Numbered from the stretch's first letter, positions 22,874 through 35,746 are shown. The stretch: DNA of 64,000 nucleotides from Hyperoplus lanceolatus (GCA_026929865.2 CM049398.1:18451501-18515500); one strand, 5' to 3'. A program made the numbers and translations. The notes: a model not told the origin generated them from the letters alone.

Positions 22874-23638
22874 ATGCATATTAGGGCCCGACCGGTATAT
22901 CGGCCGGCCGATTTAATCTCCGAAAAATCGGCAAAATGGCCGCCGATTTTTTTTATTTATTTTTTATTCCAGCAATCATGTTGAGTGAGATGCATTGCTG
23001 CCCCGGAGGTAGCCTTATAGCATATTAACAGCAGCAGCAGGTGTGTTGTAATACATTGGATTAATTCACACTTGACAGTTCCCCCTGACACCAATAGCAG
23101 AGTCATAGGTCATCTCTTGACTGTTAATAGTAGTTGATAATACTATAGTAATTATATAGAATTTATATAGTGCTTTATTGGAGGTCATTCAAAGACAATT
23201 TACATCAAACATATATAAAATCATACTTATAGAAAAAGAAAACAAAATACAGACAAATTAAAGATAAGGTTTGGAGTGGAGTCAGGTGTAATTATGCTTT
23301 CTTAAAGAGGTGAGTTTTGAGTTGACTTTTGAATGAGTTTATTTAGTCTGAGATGCTGATGTTTGGAGGGAGGGAGTTCCAGAGGGTTGAGTGCAGTTAC
23401 ATAAAATGCTTAATGTCAATTTAGACATATTTTAACACTTTATTTTTTTTAGATAATGCATATTTCAATAAATAAAAAGTTCCTGTACATCTATTGACAG
23501 TAACAAGTATTAATATATATTTATGTTTTTTTTGTTTTTTTTAAATAATCGGCCGATTTAATCGTTCTCGTAATTTTTCTTCGAAAATAATCGGCATCAC
23601 CATCCAAAAATCCATATCGGTCGGGCCCTAATGCATAT
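22874..23638. mobile_element. TAGGGCCCGACCG-family DNA transposon with perfect 8-bp duplication
   Basis: The element body is 22,882-23,630. It starts TAGGGCCCGACCGGTATATC and ends ATATCGGTCGGGCCCTA, an inverted repeat of about 18-20 bp. CGGCCGATTTAATC motifs occur inside both ends. ATGCATAT flanks it on both sides (22,874-22,881 and 23,631-23,638), a perfect 8-bp target-site duplication suggesting the hAT group. It has no transposase. A segment at about 23,140-23,400 resembles a widespread fish retroposon and may be a nested insertion. Confidence 0.85.
23140..23400. repeat. LINE/SINE-like fragment nested in the transposon
   Basis: It contains ATTTATATAGTGCTTTATTG, then a stretch with CTTAAAGAGGTGAGTTTTGA and GGGAGTTCCAGAGGGTTG. 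These are landmarks of a very common fish retroposon, and the fragment at 40,388-40,735 shares the theme. The boundaries are approximate. Confidence 0.4.
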
Positions 23639-25700
23639 TAATCTTTGCCGTCTCAAGCGTGCCCATGGTCGGAGCTCGTATTTATATCTAAGGTTTTGAA
23701 AATGTACTGAACATTAGTCATTACATAGATCATAATAGATCAACTTACAAAATGCCGAGACATTCACTGTAGTGCAACCTCATGCAAGATGGATAGTAAT
23801 GGTGCAGATGATGAGAAGGGATGGGTGAAAATGCCCTCCAGATATCGAAATGCCATGCTTGGACAATTTTAACTCGGGCAACATGCCATGGCTCCGTATT
23901 CACACTGTGAATAGTCATTTTTGATAATTAAGGTGGCACCCTTGCTACTGTAAGTCTAAATGCAAAACATATCATGCCCTGCCAACAAAAGTGGCATGTG
24001 GTGTTTAATTTACATTTCAGGAGAGGCTGAATAAAATAAATTAGTCAACTACTTTACGTGAAACAGCTCATAACGCTGTAAAAAAAAAATTATACAAGGT
24101 CAGTTAGCTACTTTTAGATTCGTGTGCGGTGTCCACAGATGTAAATGTGCATGAAATGGGCCTCTGACTTGTTTACCATAGCAAGTTCACCTGATCTTTT
24201 AACCAAATGAATGACGTGCCCCTGCAGAAACCTAATACACCTAACATCTGCTTGAATTGCCGATGCCAGCATATGGCCCTGTGATGTATCCCAAAACTAA
24301 CAAAAAAAGGTCCAGCTGTTTTACTTACTTAAGAGACCATTTCCCTTTCCTTAATATCCAGAAACTCCAAAGAAAAATGCATCCGGTTACCTAACTTGCT
24401 ACTATACCATCTGTTTGCTACTGCAGCTGGTTGATTGGCAGGTAAGGAACACTGCATAAATAAATAGAAAACCTTAATATATTTTGAACTTATTACCTAG
24501 TGTATTGCAAAACCGCCTGCACAACCTCCTTGAGGCAACACCATCCTTATCGTTCTTGTCTATCAGGCTTACGGCTGGTTGCAGGCTCTTTTTCTAGATA
24601 ATGTCAGGTCAAGGATTGTTTAGCACTTCGAGCTACCTTTCTTTCCCTCTACCAAATCCCAACTTTGAGAGCAGTCTTTTTGCACTCAGATGAGATGGGT
24701 TAGAAAATGCAACAAACAAATGAAAACCTCTGCATGCAGAGGAGTAACAGAAGCAAACACTCCTACATAATGTGGTAACATGGCGTTTGAAGTAGGACTT
24801 CAATTGGATACCCCTGAACAGTTTGCTACTCGGTATCCCACACAGTACATCCTTTCTCCCTCAGATCTGCATTCGACCATTCTCCCATGTGGCTGAAGCT
24901 TGGAAGAAATGCAGAACATGGATGTATCAATGCAAAACAAAAAGGCAAAGCTAACAGTTGGGCCCTCACAGTAAAGTGTTTTTAAACCCTGTGATAATTT
25001 CTTGTTCTTTTTGATCAAAATAATTATTCAAGTTGAAAGTATGGAAACTAAGAAGTGGATGCATGTGTATAAAATCTACCTGGAAATGGCTTCAGTTTGA
25101 TAAGCTAGGAGGATTTATAGGTTTTCACAGGCTATTTCCTCTGCTTTATGGAGTGTCCGCTTGTTCAGTTGATGTCAAACATATAGTTAGTGAAGTGTTC
25201 TGGAGGAATGTCAAGACATATGTTTGAGTGACGACAGAGAAGACATTTTGTACACAACAATGTTGCCTATTGATGTGAATTACCACAAGACTGTAATAAT
25301 CAGCAAAAAACGGAAAGCCAAAAAACAAATATATTTAAACTATGAAATTCACACAAAGGAAACACTCTATGAGCTTATTTCTGACTATTTGTACTACAGC
25401 ATGTGTATTCAAATTTCGATTTTTCTGATAGTATAAAACAAAAAGTATATTTATAGGATCCTCTTTGTAATATTTGGTTTGTTGGTGTATGCTGTTATTG
25501 TCTGCTCTGTGTGATGCTACATGTAATGTACATGTTCTGTATGTGGAAAAATGAGCATGTTTGAACCATTTTGCTTTGCATTTCTATTCATCAGCAGACA
25601 AAAGAAAATAATGAGCAATATACCATGACTTCTCTTCTGATCTGCAGAAAATAATTGCACTCATAATATAGGCTCCTCATTCCTCATGAGGACAATAAGG

Positions 25701-25702
<2 letters not shown>
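23639..25702. other. Non-coding stretch, nothing recognised
   Basis: Only short frames with no domain. No repeat family or inverted repeat was recognised. Confidence 0.45.

Positions 25703-25768
<66 letters not shown>
25703..25768 (+). repeat. (TG)n microsatellite
   Basis: An uninterrupted TG dinucleotide tract of about 66 bp. Confidence 0.98.
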
Positions 25769-25770
<2 letters not shown>

Positions 25771-28700
25771 AGACGCGGGGTGATGCAGGTCATTGAAATG
25801 TGTACAAGCATTCAGGCAGGTGCTACAGAAATCAATCCCGGTGTAACAGATGGTAAGATCAATAGGAGCATGATTCTCTCACCTCATTGTACTGTACCAC
25901 CCTTTGGGATAGTCAACATGCCTGTCTTCTGTAATGATTGTAGCCTATACTACACACCCACAGGATTTGAGAAGACCACTGTAAACCACTGTGAAAGAAG
26001 ATAGAATTTAAGGAGCAAGCTCTAGCAGCACTTTGGTCAATCACTGAGCCATCATGCTATCTTCAGGTGAAATAAACATGTATTTGAAAGATGAAAAAAA
26101 AAATTCCCCGGCAGCTCACTTGTTTTCTTAATGACTCAATCTGTAACCAAGCCCAGATTGGGTTCCCAGTTATTTTGTCAGAATAACTGATAAAAGTAAT
26201 ACCCACAGCATGAACACGTTGCCAAGGATTTTCATGAATGAGCTTGCCTACTTATAATGATGAATTGGATTTTAATTGCCAAAAGTTTGTACTGTTAATG
26301 ACATTGACAATATATCAAACAGGGTCCCAACCCACACTCAGTGATGCCAATTTAGATTTATGTGGATGCCATAGTTGCCACATTATAGGTGTGATACTGT
26401 ACATTTTCTGTTCTCTATGGGACATAGTTTGTAAAGTCCCAGAGACAGAATAATAAAAAGGAAAGTGCTGTGTGTAAAGGGAACTGTCAAGTTTGTTCTT
26501 CTTTCTTTTCTTTCTTCAGATTGATATCCAATACAGAGGCTGCGGATGCTGTGAATTCCCCTGGTACCTCTTACATTGCAATGCTACCGTACAGTACCTC
26601 TAGGGGAAAGACGTTGCTAGACAAAGCAAGTTCACCCCTAGCGAGTTTGCCAACATGAGAGAAAAAAACAGATATAAGTGCATGCAGGCTAATGGATATA
26701 CAGTACACACTGACAGACACATACGCATGCACACACGCACACATGCACGCACGCACGTAGACTTTTAGAACTTTTAGACGTGGCTGACTTACATTGCAGG
26801 CAGTAGAAGGAGAGATGAAATCAGCATGATAACTTGTTCTCAATTAAAATGCAGAGCATAGCAAACTTCAACTTTCTGTTTCCATTCCTTGCACAATCAG
26901 GCTGTAGTATGTTCTCTGCCTTTCATCCTATGGCAGGCCTCCATATTGTCTTGTCATGATCATTGACATACAGAGGGCTTTCACTGCATAATTGTTTAAT
27001 CAAGAGCACTAATGGGCAAAGGTTATCAGTCATGTTGCAGCAGCGAAAATGTTCAACTTGAAGTGTATCCATCAGTAAAATTATGTCTGATTTGCGTATT
27101 CACAATTTACTAAATGTGCCTCATATTTGCTACCCTAACTTCATTTCTATAAAATGTTCATCAAAGATAAATTAAAACACCACTTGTGCCACAAATCGAA
27201 AGAAATCTTGTGGTTAAACAGCCACAACCACCCGCAGCTTGAGGACTGCCGTGCCCCTGCTCCTTCAAATTACTTGTCAAGCCAGCCTGCAATATGGAGT
27301 CAAAGCTGATTACCACATTACACATTTCGCCAAATGTTTTGGGAGTCTTGACTTGATGAGTTTCATAAAAAATTCCCATTAAAAGTGTGATGGAGTCATT
27401 AGATACCAGATATTATTTATCATTTTATGTTAAAAAAAATACTGTTAGCGGGAGGCTACAGAATATAGTCTGAAGGTTATACGGCCCATACCGTGATCGC
27501 TCATTACAAAGTGACCGCTCGTACAAGACCGGAGTCTCTCTGGGGTACAAAATAAAAATAATAAAATAACACGCCAGCATCTGCTTTTGGTCTACGTGGG
27601 ACTTGCATGCTGACAAGCCTTGGGGAGACTTCCTCAGCAAGGTCACACCACAAAAATAATTGATACAGCGACTAGCTTTCATTTTTACCAACCCTTGAGT
27701 CCACAACCATTCAGTGAAACCAAATGCTGAAGTATAGCTAAGGGGTTAAAATGAACACTTCACAGTGGATGTTTGAATTCTGCGGTTCTTCAGTCTCTTG
27801 GGACTCTGATTCAGGATCAAATAAATGAGTCAACTTGAAATTCCTCTCCTTACCCAAACATAGACCTAATATTCAAGTGAGGCATAAAATAGTGACATAT
27901 CCAAAGATGCGGCTGAGTGTTGTGGAGCTCCGAGGAGGTGTGGAAGCGAGGCTGAAAGAAGTAGAGATAGCTGCAGTGTGTAGGTGGCACCCACACAGCT
28001 CAACTTGGCCCAGCCTGCTCTGCATTAGCTAGAAAGCTAGGGCTGGTTTGTCTGAAGTCTCTTAGGAAGGGACAGATCAAAGGCAGGGCAAGGGGCCACA
28101 ATACAGCTTATACACTTTCTGTGGCAGCAGCACACATGTACATGTATGCGCGCAAACACAAAGAAGCACATAACACACATACTGTACTCTCCTGGCTCCT
28201 ATTGATTTCTCTCTGTGTCTTTCCTCTTCTCCTCCAGTTTCAGAGTCCCCCACAATCTTCCCTGTCTTCCCTGGCAAAGCATTTAGCTGTTGGAAAAGTA
28301 AACTCTAGCCCGCAGCCAAATGCTGCACACAATAAGAAACAAAGCTGCCATAATAAAGACTTGTTTGAAGAACATATTTAGTTTGCTGCAAATTCCATGT
28401 CTTAAAGTGGAATTTTCAAACTACAAACTTGCACTTTTGAGGGAGAAAAGATGGCTTTTTCACAGAGGCCATTATTGCATCCAAAGAAGAAAGCTGCCTT
28501 TGGTTACTCCTGGAAGATGAATGACACACGCCACCGAAGAAAGAAGAAGCTCTGTAATGCTATTTGGCCATGCTAGTTTCAAGGGATGGCAATGTCAGTA
28601 AATCTGTGTTTTTTTTTTGTTTTTGTTTTTTTCTCGGTCTACCGCTGTGGTTTTAGTATTGTTGAAGTATCTCAACAATTATTGAAGGGTTTTCTATTCA

Positions 28701-29316
28701 TGGTCCCCAAAGGATAAAAACAAATGGCTTTGGTGATTCCCTGACATTTTTCCTTTTAATTTTCATTTAACCTTTATTTATACTGGAGAGATCAATTGAG
28801 GGATGAACGTCATTTGCAATGATGTCGAGTCAAACAAATGCAAAGCAAAAACAACAATACATACACAATATACAATGCAAATATATCAAATACACAACCG
28901 ATAAAGAGACAAAAACTATGTAAACATTTAGACAGCGATGTAGAATGGCTGCAATAAAGTTTAATTGGGTGAAAGTACAATAAGATTTGTTATATTTGCA
29001 TTGCAGTTTCAGAGCTGCTAGCATATCTGTAGAGTCTTAAGCTTATCAATCAATGAATACTACTAATCATGACAACCTGGCACCTTTTTAACATGACACA
29101 CACACACTCTCCTCTGATTGGCACTTTGACCTTTAGACATATTAAACAAAATAGAATATGATTCATATCGTCCTCCTTGTACTTCACTTGGTGGTCATCG
29201 GCATAAACAATGAGATCATCAATTGCTTTTGTGTGTCAATAAATATTGATTGCTTCAATTGTTCGCTATGGCTCTGTTCAGTGTTTTTATAATTGCTCCA
29301 AGTTAAATGTAAAAAC
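25769..29316. other. Non-coding stretch with CA-rich patches
   Basis: No gene was recognised. A CA/CG-rich imperfect repeat lies at about 26,700-26,758. A pyrimidine tract ending in CAG at about 26,500-26,519 resembles a splice acceptor, but no supportable exon follows. A LINE-like fragment at 28,745-29,035 is listed separately. Confidence 0.4.
28745..29035. repeat. Possible LINE-derived fragment
   Basis: The opening TTTAACCTTTATTTATACTGG, followed by a long A- and CA-rich tract, resembles the reverse complement of a widespread fish LINE 3' region. The assignment is from general resemblance only. Confidence 0.35.
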
Positions 29317-31525
29317 TTAAAGGAGACATATTATGAAAAACCAAACATTGCCGGTGTTTGGGCACACTTTGTAGGTTATTGGGGTCCCTATCAGCACACA
29401 CAAGCTTCAAAAAGACAAATATGTCAGTTTCTTCTGGGATGCTTATTTCGAAAAGGGTCTGTTCCAAAAAAACACCGACTGATGACGAAATTGGACGGTT
29501 TTCATTAACATAAATACTCCCACGGGAAAGCTCGCCAGAAACTCGGTAGTTGATTGGCAAATCAAGACGCCCCGTTGGTAACCACACACACCTGGAACTG
29601 CACCTGCTAATGCAACAACAGAGCAGAAGCAAGCTGCAGTGTTAGCTCATCCTCAAGCTACCATCACACCCCAGCCTCGAAGCAGACCGGGGCTGAATGG
29701 ATTTACTTCATTTTTTGTTAAGCTATGCCCAGCAAAGGTTGGCAATCTAGTGTGATCTGCCGTTATACTGGAGTGTGGAGGAGATTGTGCCTGGAAGACT
29801 GAGAGACACCATCTCTCCTCTGGAAATGTAAGTAGTCCTATTTAAAAAAACAAATCTGTCCGTTTATGAGTTCAATGTGTGTAATGTGCTTTGATTTATT
29901 CCTCCTATAATAACCAACGCTGACTGAAACGAGATAATGCCGCTGGATTAAGTAGTTAGAGTTAGTGTTAGCGTCCGCTAGCTTAACCGTTAGCTTTATG
30001 TTTAGATCTGTGAGTCTGTCCGTGACGGCCCCTGTGTGAAAAACAGATGGGGAAACTGTACGGTGTGTTGGAAACTTAATAGTATTTGTTTGTTGTTGAC
30101 AGTGTGTAATTATGCAAGCAGTCGTGGTACATGCAGCAGTAGGCCTATTACATATCCAGTGTTTATGTACACTATAATAGACAGGAAGAATAGCCTACTG
30201 TAAGTTGCCTCTGCTGCTGTTTGTTTCCTGTCCATTATATTTCAAAAAGCACACAGTATCACTCAGAACTCGTTGCTTCTTGAGCAAGGGCTATACTGAA
30301 CTTATTAGTGGCCTTATTTAATAATGGAAAAAAAAAAATTATTTTCATTAGTAGCTTTGCCATAACTTCAGATGTATGATGTATATTTCAGCTAGGCTAC
30401 ATGATATAACATTGAATGTGTCATGTTTTACAGATATGAGTGACCTGACGGACCACACTATCTGTTCCATCAGAGGAGACTGTTCACTGGGTGGGACAGG
30501 TCGTTATCCTCAGGGCCCACCATCAACAACTGGACAGTTACATACAAGTTATGGCTTTGCTTCTGTTTGATATGTACACTTTATATTTCCATTTCACTGG
30601 CTATGAATAAACTGCTTTATTTTTAAGGATGGTTTTGGTCTTTTTAAAATGTAATGATACTGTTTTATAAGAAATCTTCAGAGAGATAAAGGGTTGAATT
30701 AAAAAACGTATAAGTCAATGCATGTAGATCGGTCAGAAAACTAGTCCAACATCCTGACTATGAAAATGTAAGTTTCAAGTAATCCTTTACTACACGAAGC
30801 AAACAGTGACAGTTAGCAACACAATACATTTTTTTGACAGTAAAACTTTATTATAGATGAGTGATCACAATACAAATGATACATTATCTATTAGATATTG
30901 AAAGGGTGTCAGATCATTTGCAGCTCTGACTAATTATTTCTATACTTTTTTTTTTACAAAAGATAATGCCTTTCCAGTGAATCTTGACATGATACATTCC
31001 TTTCCTGCCGCATTACTGTACATTTACATTACCTCAGCATGGCTTCACAACCAAAGCTTTTTCACTCCACTGGGTTGTAGATCATTCCCCAGTTTAGCCT
31101 GTAGAGACATACATAAAACGTTGTATGTTACAAGTTAGGGTTTTTTTGCATAAATACTTAGCTCATATTCTGTTATTGACTGTGACATATTTAAACTGTA
31201 TTTACCTGAGGATAATGTCAGGGAAACCAGAAATCTTGATGCAATTTTCACAGTTTTCAGCTCAGACTCCTGCCTGACCAGGTTCAGTTGTAAAGCTTTT
31301 GGTTTAGAAGTGGTAAGTTTGCTGACATTTGCTGTAGAAATGAAGTTAAACATGGTGACATCGATCTCCATGCTGCATTGGCCAAAAGTAAACAAAACTG
31401 ACAGCTGGGCGTGTGCCATGCCCATATAGGTTGGTATAGAGTAAATGAGCAGGGCGGTGCATGCACGCCCATGTAGATCTGACCAGTCAGAGCAGACTAG
31501 GATTTTTGGGAAGGGGGTTGGATGT
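29317..31525. mobile_element. TTAA-type DNA transposon, right end missing
   Basis: The left end TTAAAGGAGACATATTATG is typical of fish TTAA-type elements, whose right end would read as its reverse complement. I find no such right end before the SINE at 31,682. The interior has GT..AG-like signals on both strands: a plus-strand donor at about 29,829 (GAAATGTAAGTAG) and an acceptor at about 30,433 (TTTTACAG) before a short frame and AATAAA at 30,605; and on the minus strand an acceptor near 31,099 and donors near 31,205 and 31,032. These suggest it once carried a spliced gene. The right boundary given is where recognisable interior seems to stop. Confidence 0.45.
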
Positions 31526-31529
31526 CAAA

Positions 31530-31555
31530 CCCTACCCACTTCGCCACTGCCGCCC
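31530..31555 (-). repeat. Inverted 26-bp copy of the SINE head
   Basis: This stretch is the exact reverse complement of 31,686-31,711, the first 26 bases of the adjacent SINE including its A-box region. It is followed by a run of eight A. The spacer to the full SINE is about 130 bp. Confidence 0.9.
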
Positions 31556-31674
31556 AAAAAAAAGCACTATGTGGCATTGATAATGAACAATGACTCAAAT
31601 GGACTCATTGTGCAGTTTGTACAGACTTTTGTCTCTGGAGGATTTACTTTAACTACAGGTATGCAGTATATTAT

Positions 31675-31991
31675 CATTATTGGGGGGGCGGCAGTGGCGA
31701 AGTGGGTAGGGAGTTCGCCTCTGGTGTGCAGGGTCGGAGGTTCGATCCCCCGTCTCCCCGCCACATGTCGAAGTGTCCCTGGGCAAGACACTGAACCCCG
31801 AATTGCTCCCGATAGTTAGCTTAGTTAGCTTAGCACCCTAGTGCTAAGCCTACCCTGCGTGGTAGCTGCTGCTATCGGTGTATGAATGTGTGTGTGACTG
31901 GGTGAATGTGTACAAAAAACAATGTAAAGCGCTTTGAGTCTGTGATAAACGGAGATATAGCGCTATACAAGTCCATTTACCATTTACCATT

Positions 31992-31994
<3 letters not shown>
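31675..31994 (+). mobile_element. tRNA-derived SINE, copy 1, with 7-bp duplication
   Basis: The body runs from 31,682 (GGGGGGGCGGCAGTGG) to 31,987. The head has an A-box-like TGGCGAAGTGGG and a B-box GGTTCGATCCC (31,739-31,749), the internal RNA polymerase III promoter of a tRNA-derived SINE. The tail part contains TGTAAAGCGCTTTGAG and ATAGCGCTATACAAG, shared with a LINE 3' end, then CATTTACCATTTAC. CATTATT flanks it on both sides (31,675-31,681; 31,988-31,994). It is nearly identical to the copy at 59,000-59,302, so both are young. Confidence 0.88.

Positions 31995-32033
<39 letters not shown>
31995..32033 (+). repeat. (GT)n microsatellite
   Basis: A GT tract of about 39 bp directly following the SINE's right duplication. 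Confidence 0.95.
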
Positions 32034-32036
<3 letters not shown>

Positions 32037-34170
32037 AGGAGGCTAACGTAGATTAAGTAGTTCATTGCTTTTGTTTTTAATTATGAGTGTTTGCGCGCCT
32101 GCCCACCTCCGTGTGTCACTCGTATTTAGGCAGCGTGCCGCCTTCATGACCCTCACTGCTTTGTCATCTCCTCCAAACTCTGACAGAAATTAGGCTCGAC
32201 AGATGGTGGCAAAACATGTCAAATCCAATGATTAATATATTTTTCTTCCCATCTTTCTCACTCAGTGCATCTACCCTCTAAACTACCTCTGTCTTTTGTC
32301 TTGTCAGAGTGTGTGTATGTGTTTGAGTTTGTGCGCTGTGGGTGTGTAAGTTTGAGTCCTGTCACTTAACTACCCTGCAGGGGTCCTCAAAATGTCAATC
32401 GGTCAAATATGATTGGTGGGTCACAGGATAAAAGGAAATTTGACCTAGAAAGGGAATGTCTGTTTGCCTTTAGAAAAAGGGCACATTGGCCCATCATTCA
32501 ACCTGAAGCACTTGATACATTGACATTCAAATGTGTGATATGGAAGACGATCACTCGTTACAGTCAATATTATGTTAAAATGTTCATCCTCTGTTTCCGT
32601 CCTAAAGGTGCTATAAAACAGGTAGTATTACTGATGTGGTTCTAATAGAACAAAATGTAATCAAAAATTAATGACTAATATTATTTTATTCTATTCTAAG
32701 GTAATTACTCTTGTATATAATTCTTTATTTCAGACCCAGGGGGATCCATATCAATACAAACAACATCAACAACAGAGTAAAAAATACAAAGCCTTCCACA
32801 ATATTCAGTGTCTAGCATACAGACATGTTCGCAAATGGTTCCACAGTCTGGAAGAAAATCTGACAGAACTGCGTACAGGGTTAGCCAAGATTGCAATTAA
32901 GTCGTTTTCTGACTCAGATGCCCTACACATAAATCTATACATCAGGTTACGTAACACAGCAGAGCAGGTATAGGAACCCCGACACTGACAAACATATGGC
33001 TTGCACTGGAGCTTCTTAGAGCTCTTAGCAGCAGCCTCATGCTGTCATTATAAGCCACTATAAGTTTTCGAATGCTGCCTTGTTTATAAAAAGTATACAG
33101 GGCAGTATACAGCGGTGTAGGCCTACAATACACTCTTATCTACAGAGTAAGATTTTGAGAGGTACAGAGCACATACTAAACCTCCGACACAGCATGTTCG
33201 CTTGTGCATACAGCTTCCGACACTGCCTATAGATAACATCAGACAGGTCATTTGACATAATATGGCCCAAGTATGCAGTGCCAGACAGATAGAAGTCAGG
33301 GAAGGTTGTCTGTCTCCTCTGCTTCTGACAATCATGATCTTACTCTTTTTCGCATGGTATTTTATGTCAAAATCATCACCATATTATGTGCATACTCTCA
33401 GAAGCTGTTGTAGACCAGCACTATATGGGCTAAATATGGGCTTACTATGTGACATTGTTAAAAGCAATTAGTACCACATTTATTGCATTAATTATTAGGA
33501 AGAAGTGCTTGAACTTGAATGATATGTATATAGTATATGGCTTGGTATGCTTGCATACTTTTTCAGTTTTTGAAGTACAATATCTTTTGTTCACCATTTG
33601 TGAAGTCGATTTCTGTATCGCCATAACATTTAAGCATTCCTTTATTTGTTGATTTAATTTAAACATTTTGATCAGCTTGCAATCAAAGTGTATGCAAACA
33701 ATGAAGAACAAGCAGTATCATGCACGCAGGTTTTAAAAGGAAAAGTGATCCTTTTTGCAACTCACAATATCAGCCAATGAATTGGCTTGAGCAGTTGCCT
33801 AGCAACTACTTTTGCTTTCCAACGTTTTCATGGGAGAAGATTGTACAACATGTCATTACCTTAATGCTTTAAGACCTTTATCAATATTAACAGCGTCTAT
33901 ATGCTTTATATGAGGGTTTCTTGTATGGTGGAGAATCTGGCTGAGCCCAATGTGCCATTTAATTTGTCTTACATTTTCAAATGCAAATCAGGGTGCTTTT
34001 AAATGCCATTTCTTTTTCGGGAACTAATACAAATGGATAAGCACAAGAAAATTCAATAACACCTCTAAAACAATACCTGATACTAAGGTGTTCTTGTTTT
34101 TCTCTCTCTCTCCTCTCTCTCTCTCAAGACAATTCACAGTTAGTCTGAATGCCAGACTCCAATTTGAAGG
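32034..34170. other. Non-coding stretch, nothing recognised
   Basis: Short frames only. The 100-codon frame at 32,671-32,973 shows no domain. An AGCCAATGAATTGGCT palindrome sits near 33,772-33,787. Confidence 0.45.
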
Positions 34171-34171
34171 C

Positions 34172-34323
34172 ACAGTAAAGAACCCCAAATTGCTCCCAAT
34201 AGTTAGCTGCCATCAGTGTATGAGTGTGTGTGTGAATGAAACAAAATAATATAAAGCACTTTGGGGCTGAGAAAAATCTGGGAAAAGCGATTCCCCTTAT
34301 AAGTCGAGTCCATTTACCATTTA
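34172..34323 (+). mobile_element. Old 5'-truncated copy of the same SINE
   Basis: It shares ACCCCAAATTGCTCCCAATAG, GTTAGCTGCCATCAGTGTATG, AAAGCACTTTGGGGCTG and GTCCATTTACCATTTA with the two full SINE copies, with many substitutions and without the tRNA head. Confidence 0.7.
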
Positions 34324-34803
34324 AGATAAAACATTATTTCTTTATCAACCTGTTATTCCCTCAAATGTCAGCATTATTGTTGACAGCCAACTGTGATGTG
34401 TTGAATTTAATAAAAGCTTAAAGTGCATGGGAAAATTATAAATGAAATAGCAAACAATATACAAACCAGGACCCACTGATCAAAGACAGGGTTCTACTTT
34501 TTATGGTGAAAGAACCCTGTTTCCTAGAAATTGTGTTTATATTGCACGCAATTTTCAATACTAAATACATTGTAAATGAGTGTAAATGCTGACGGTATTT
34601 GTTTTTTTGTGATGTTGTTGATTTGCCATTGTAACAAATTGTTGAACTGTTGATACCAAACACATTAGTAAAGTGTATTAATTTGTTTTCACAGAAAATA
34701 TTCCGTCTCACACAATACAATATACACCCTTAGTGACTACATAGTTATTAAACCTTCTTATAGGAAGTCTTGAAGTACACCAATGTAATTCTCCCTTTGA
34801 TTG
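34324..34803. other. Non-coding spacer
   Basis: An AT-rich spacer in which I recognise nothing. Confidence 0.45.
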
Positions 34804-35746
34804 TTAAAGCGGCTACGAGTAACATTTAAATATCTTTTAAACAGCCTCATGTTTCCTCTGATAATCATAAATTACCTTTAACAGCAAATGAGACAATCAG
34901 TGCAAAGAAAGACGTTTTTAAATAGTTTTTATTACTGCTTTTATTCTGGTCGCACATCCAGTCCGATTTTCGGTTTGCTCGTGCAGGCTCTATGGTCACA
35001 TATCTGTATTGGTTGCAGATTTCAGTGAGGCGCAGCAACGTGATTTGAGAAGCCTATCCCTCCAGGTGAGGGAAGGGGAGTGGGAGCCTTGTTTGAGACA
35101 GTTATTTGTCGTCATAATGACTGAAAACGGGGCTGAACCATCAAAGAAAAAAAAGAAAATGCAATGAAGAAAAGCTAAAAGGGAGGTGATATAGGCTACG
35201 GGCAGGACGAGGGCGTTGCCAAGCAACGTGTATACAATTTCACAAGAGCGAAACTAGACTGCAGTGTTTACTCCCAAATGAATGAGCGGTTGATACTAAC
35301 ACAAAGTTTGCTTTGCTTCACCATCATCAGATAACCATTATCTGAAATAGTCATTATTTACGTCATCAACAACACAAACACATTACCTCATCGTGATCCA
35401 TACTAACTGCCGTCTCTCGTTCATTCGCTTTCTGTGAGGACACGTAATCTTTCAGCTCCGTGAGAGAGAGTAGTTAGGTGACAATGCTGCATCAACTCAT
35501 TGCAATCAGGTTTGTGTGGCAGTGACTGGCATTACTTGATGCAGTGTCAAAACCACTCTCACGGAGCCGAAAAGAGTCCTCACACTTTCAACACACGAAC
35601 ATGCACTATATTGCGCCCTTCTCAGTCCACACTCGCACGCCTGGCACGAGCTAGAAAACAGCTTTGCGACAGCGGGCGTCGTAAAAATACTACCGCGTTT
35701 GTCCAAAGGGGACGCCAACGTGCCATCTTACTCGTAGTGGCTTTAA
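34804..35746 (+). mobile_element. TTAA-type non-autonomous DNA transposon (943 bp), copy B
   Basis: It starts TTAAAGCGGCTACGAGTAAC and ends CTTACTCGTAGTGGCTTTAA, with TTAA at both edges. It aligns along its whole length with copy A at 19,169-20,110, in the same orientation. The flanks of the two copies are unrelated, so this reflects two transpositions rather than a segmental duplication. Confidence 0.87.

Noticed and set aside
26500-26570. Pyrimidine tract plus CAG followed by a possible exon ending before GTACCT
   Set aside because: The donor is weak and the implied peptide is unrecognised, so I do not call an exon.
27441-27710. Segment starting TGTTAGCGGG that looked like a possible solo LTR
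   Set aside because: I found neither a matching CA end nor a flanking duplication, and no virus-like coding sequence. No LTR-type or virus-like element is supportable anywhere in the window.
32671-32973. 100-codon frame after an acceptor-like TTTATTTCAG
   Set aside because: No domain, and Gln/Lys-rich composition with no donor in a useful place.
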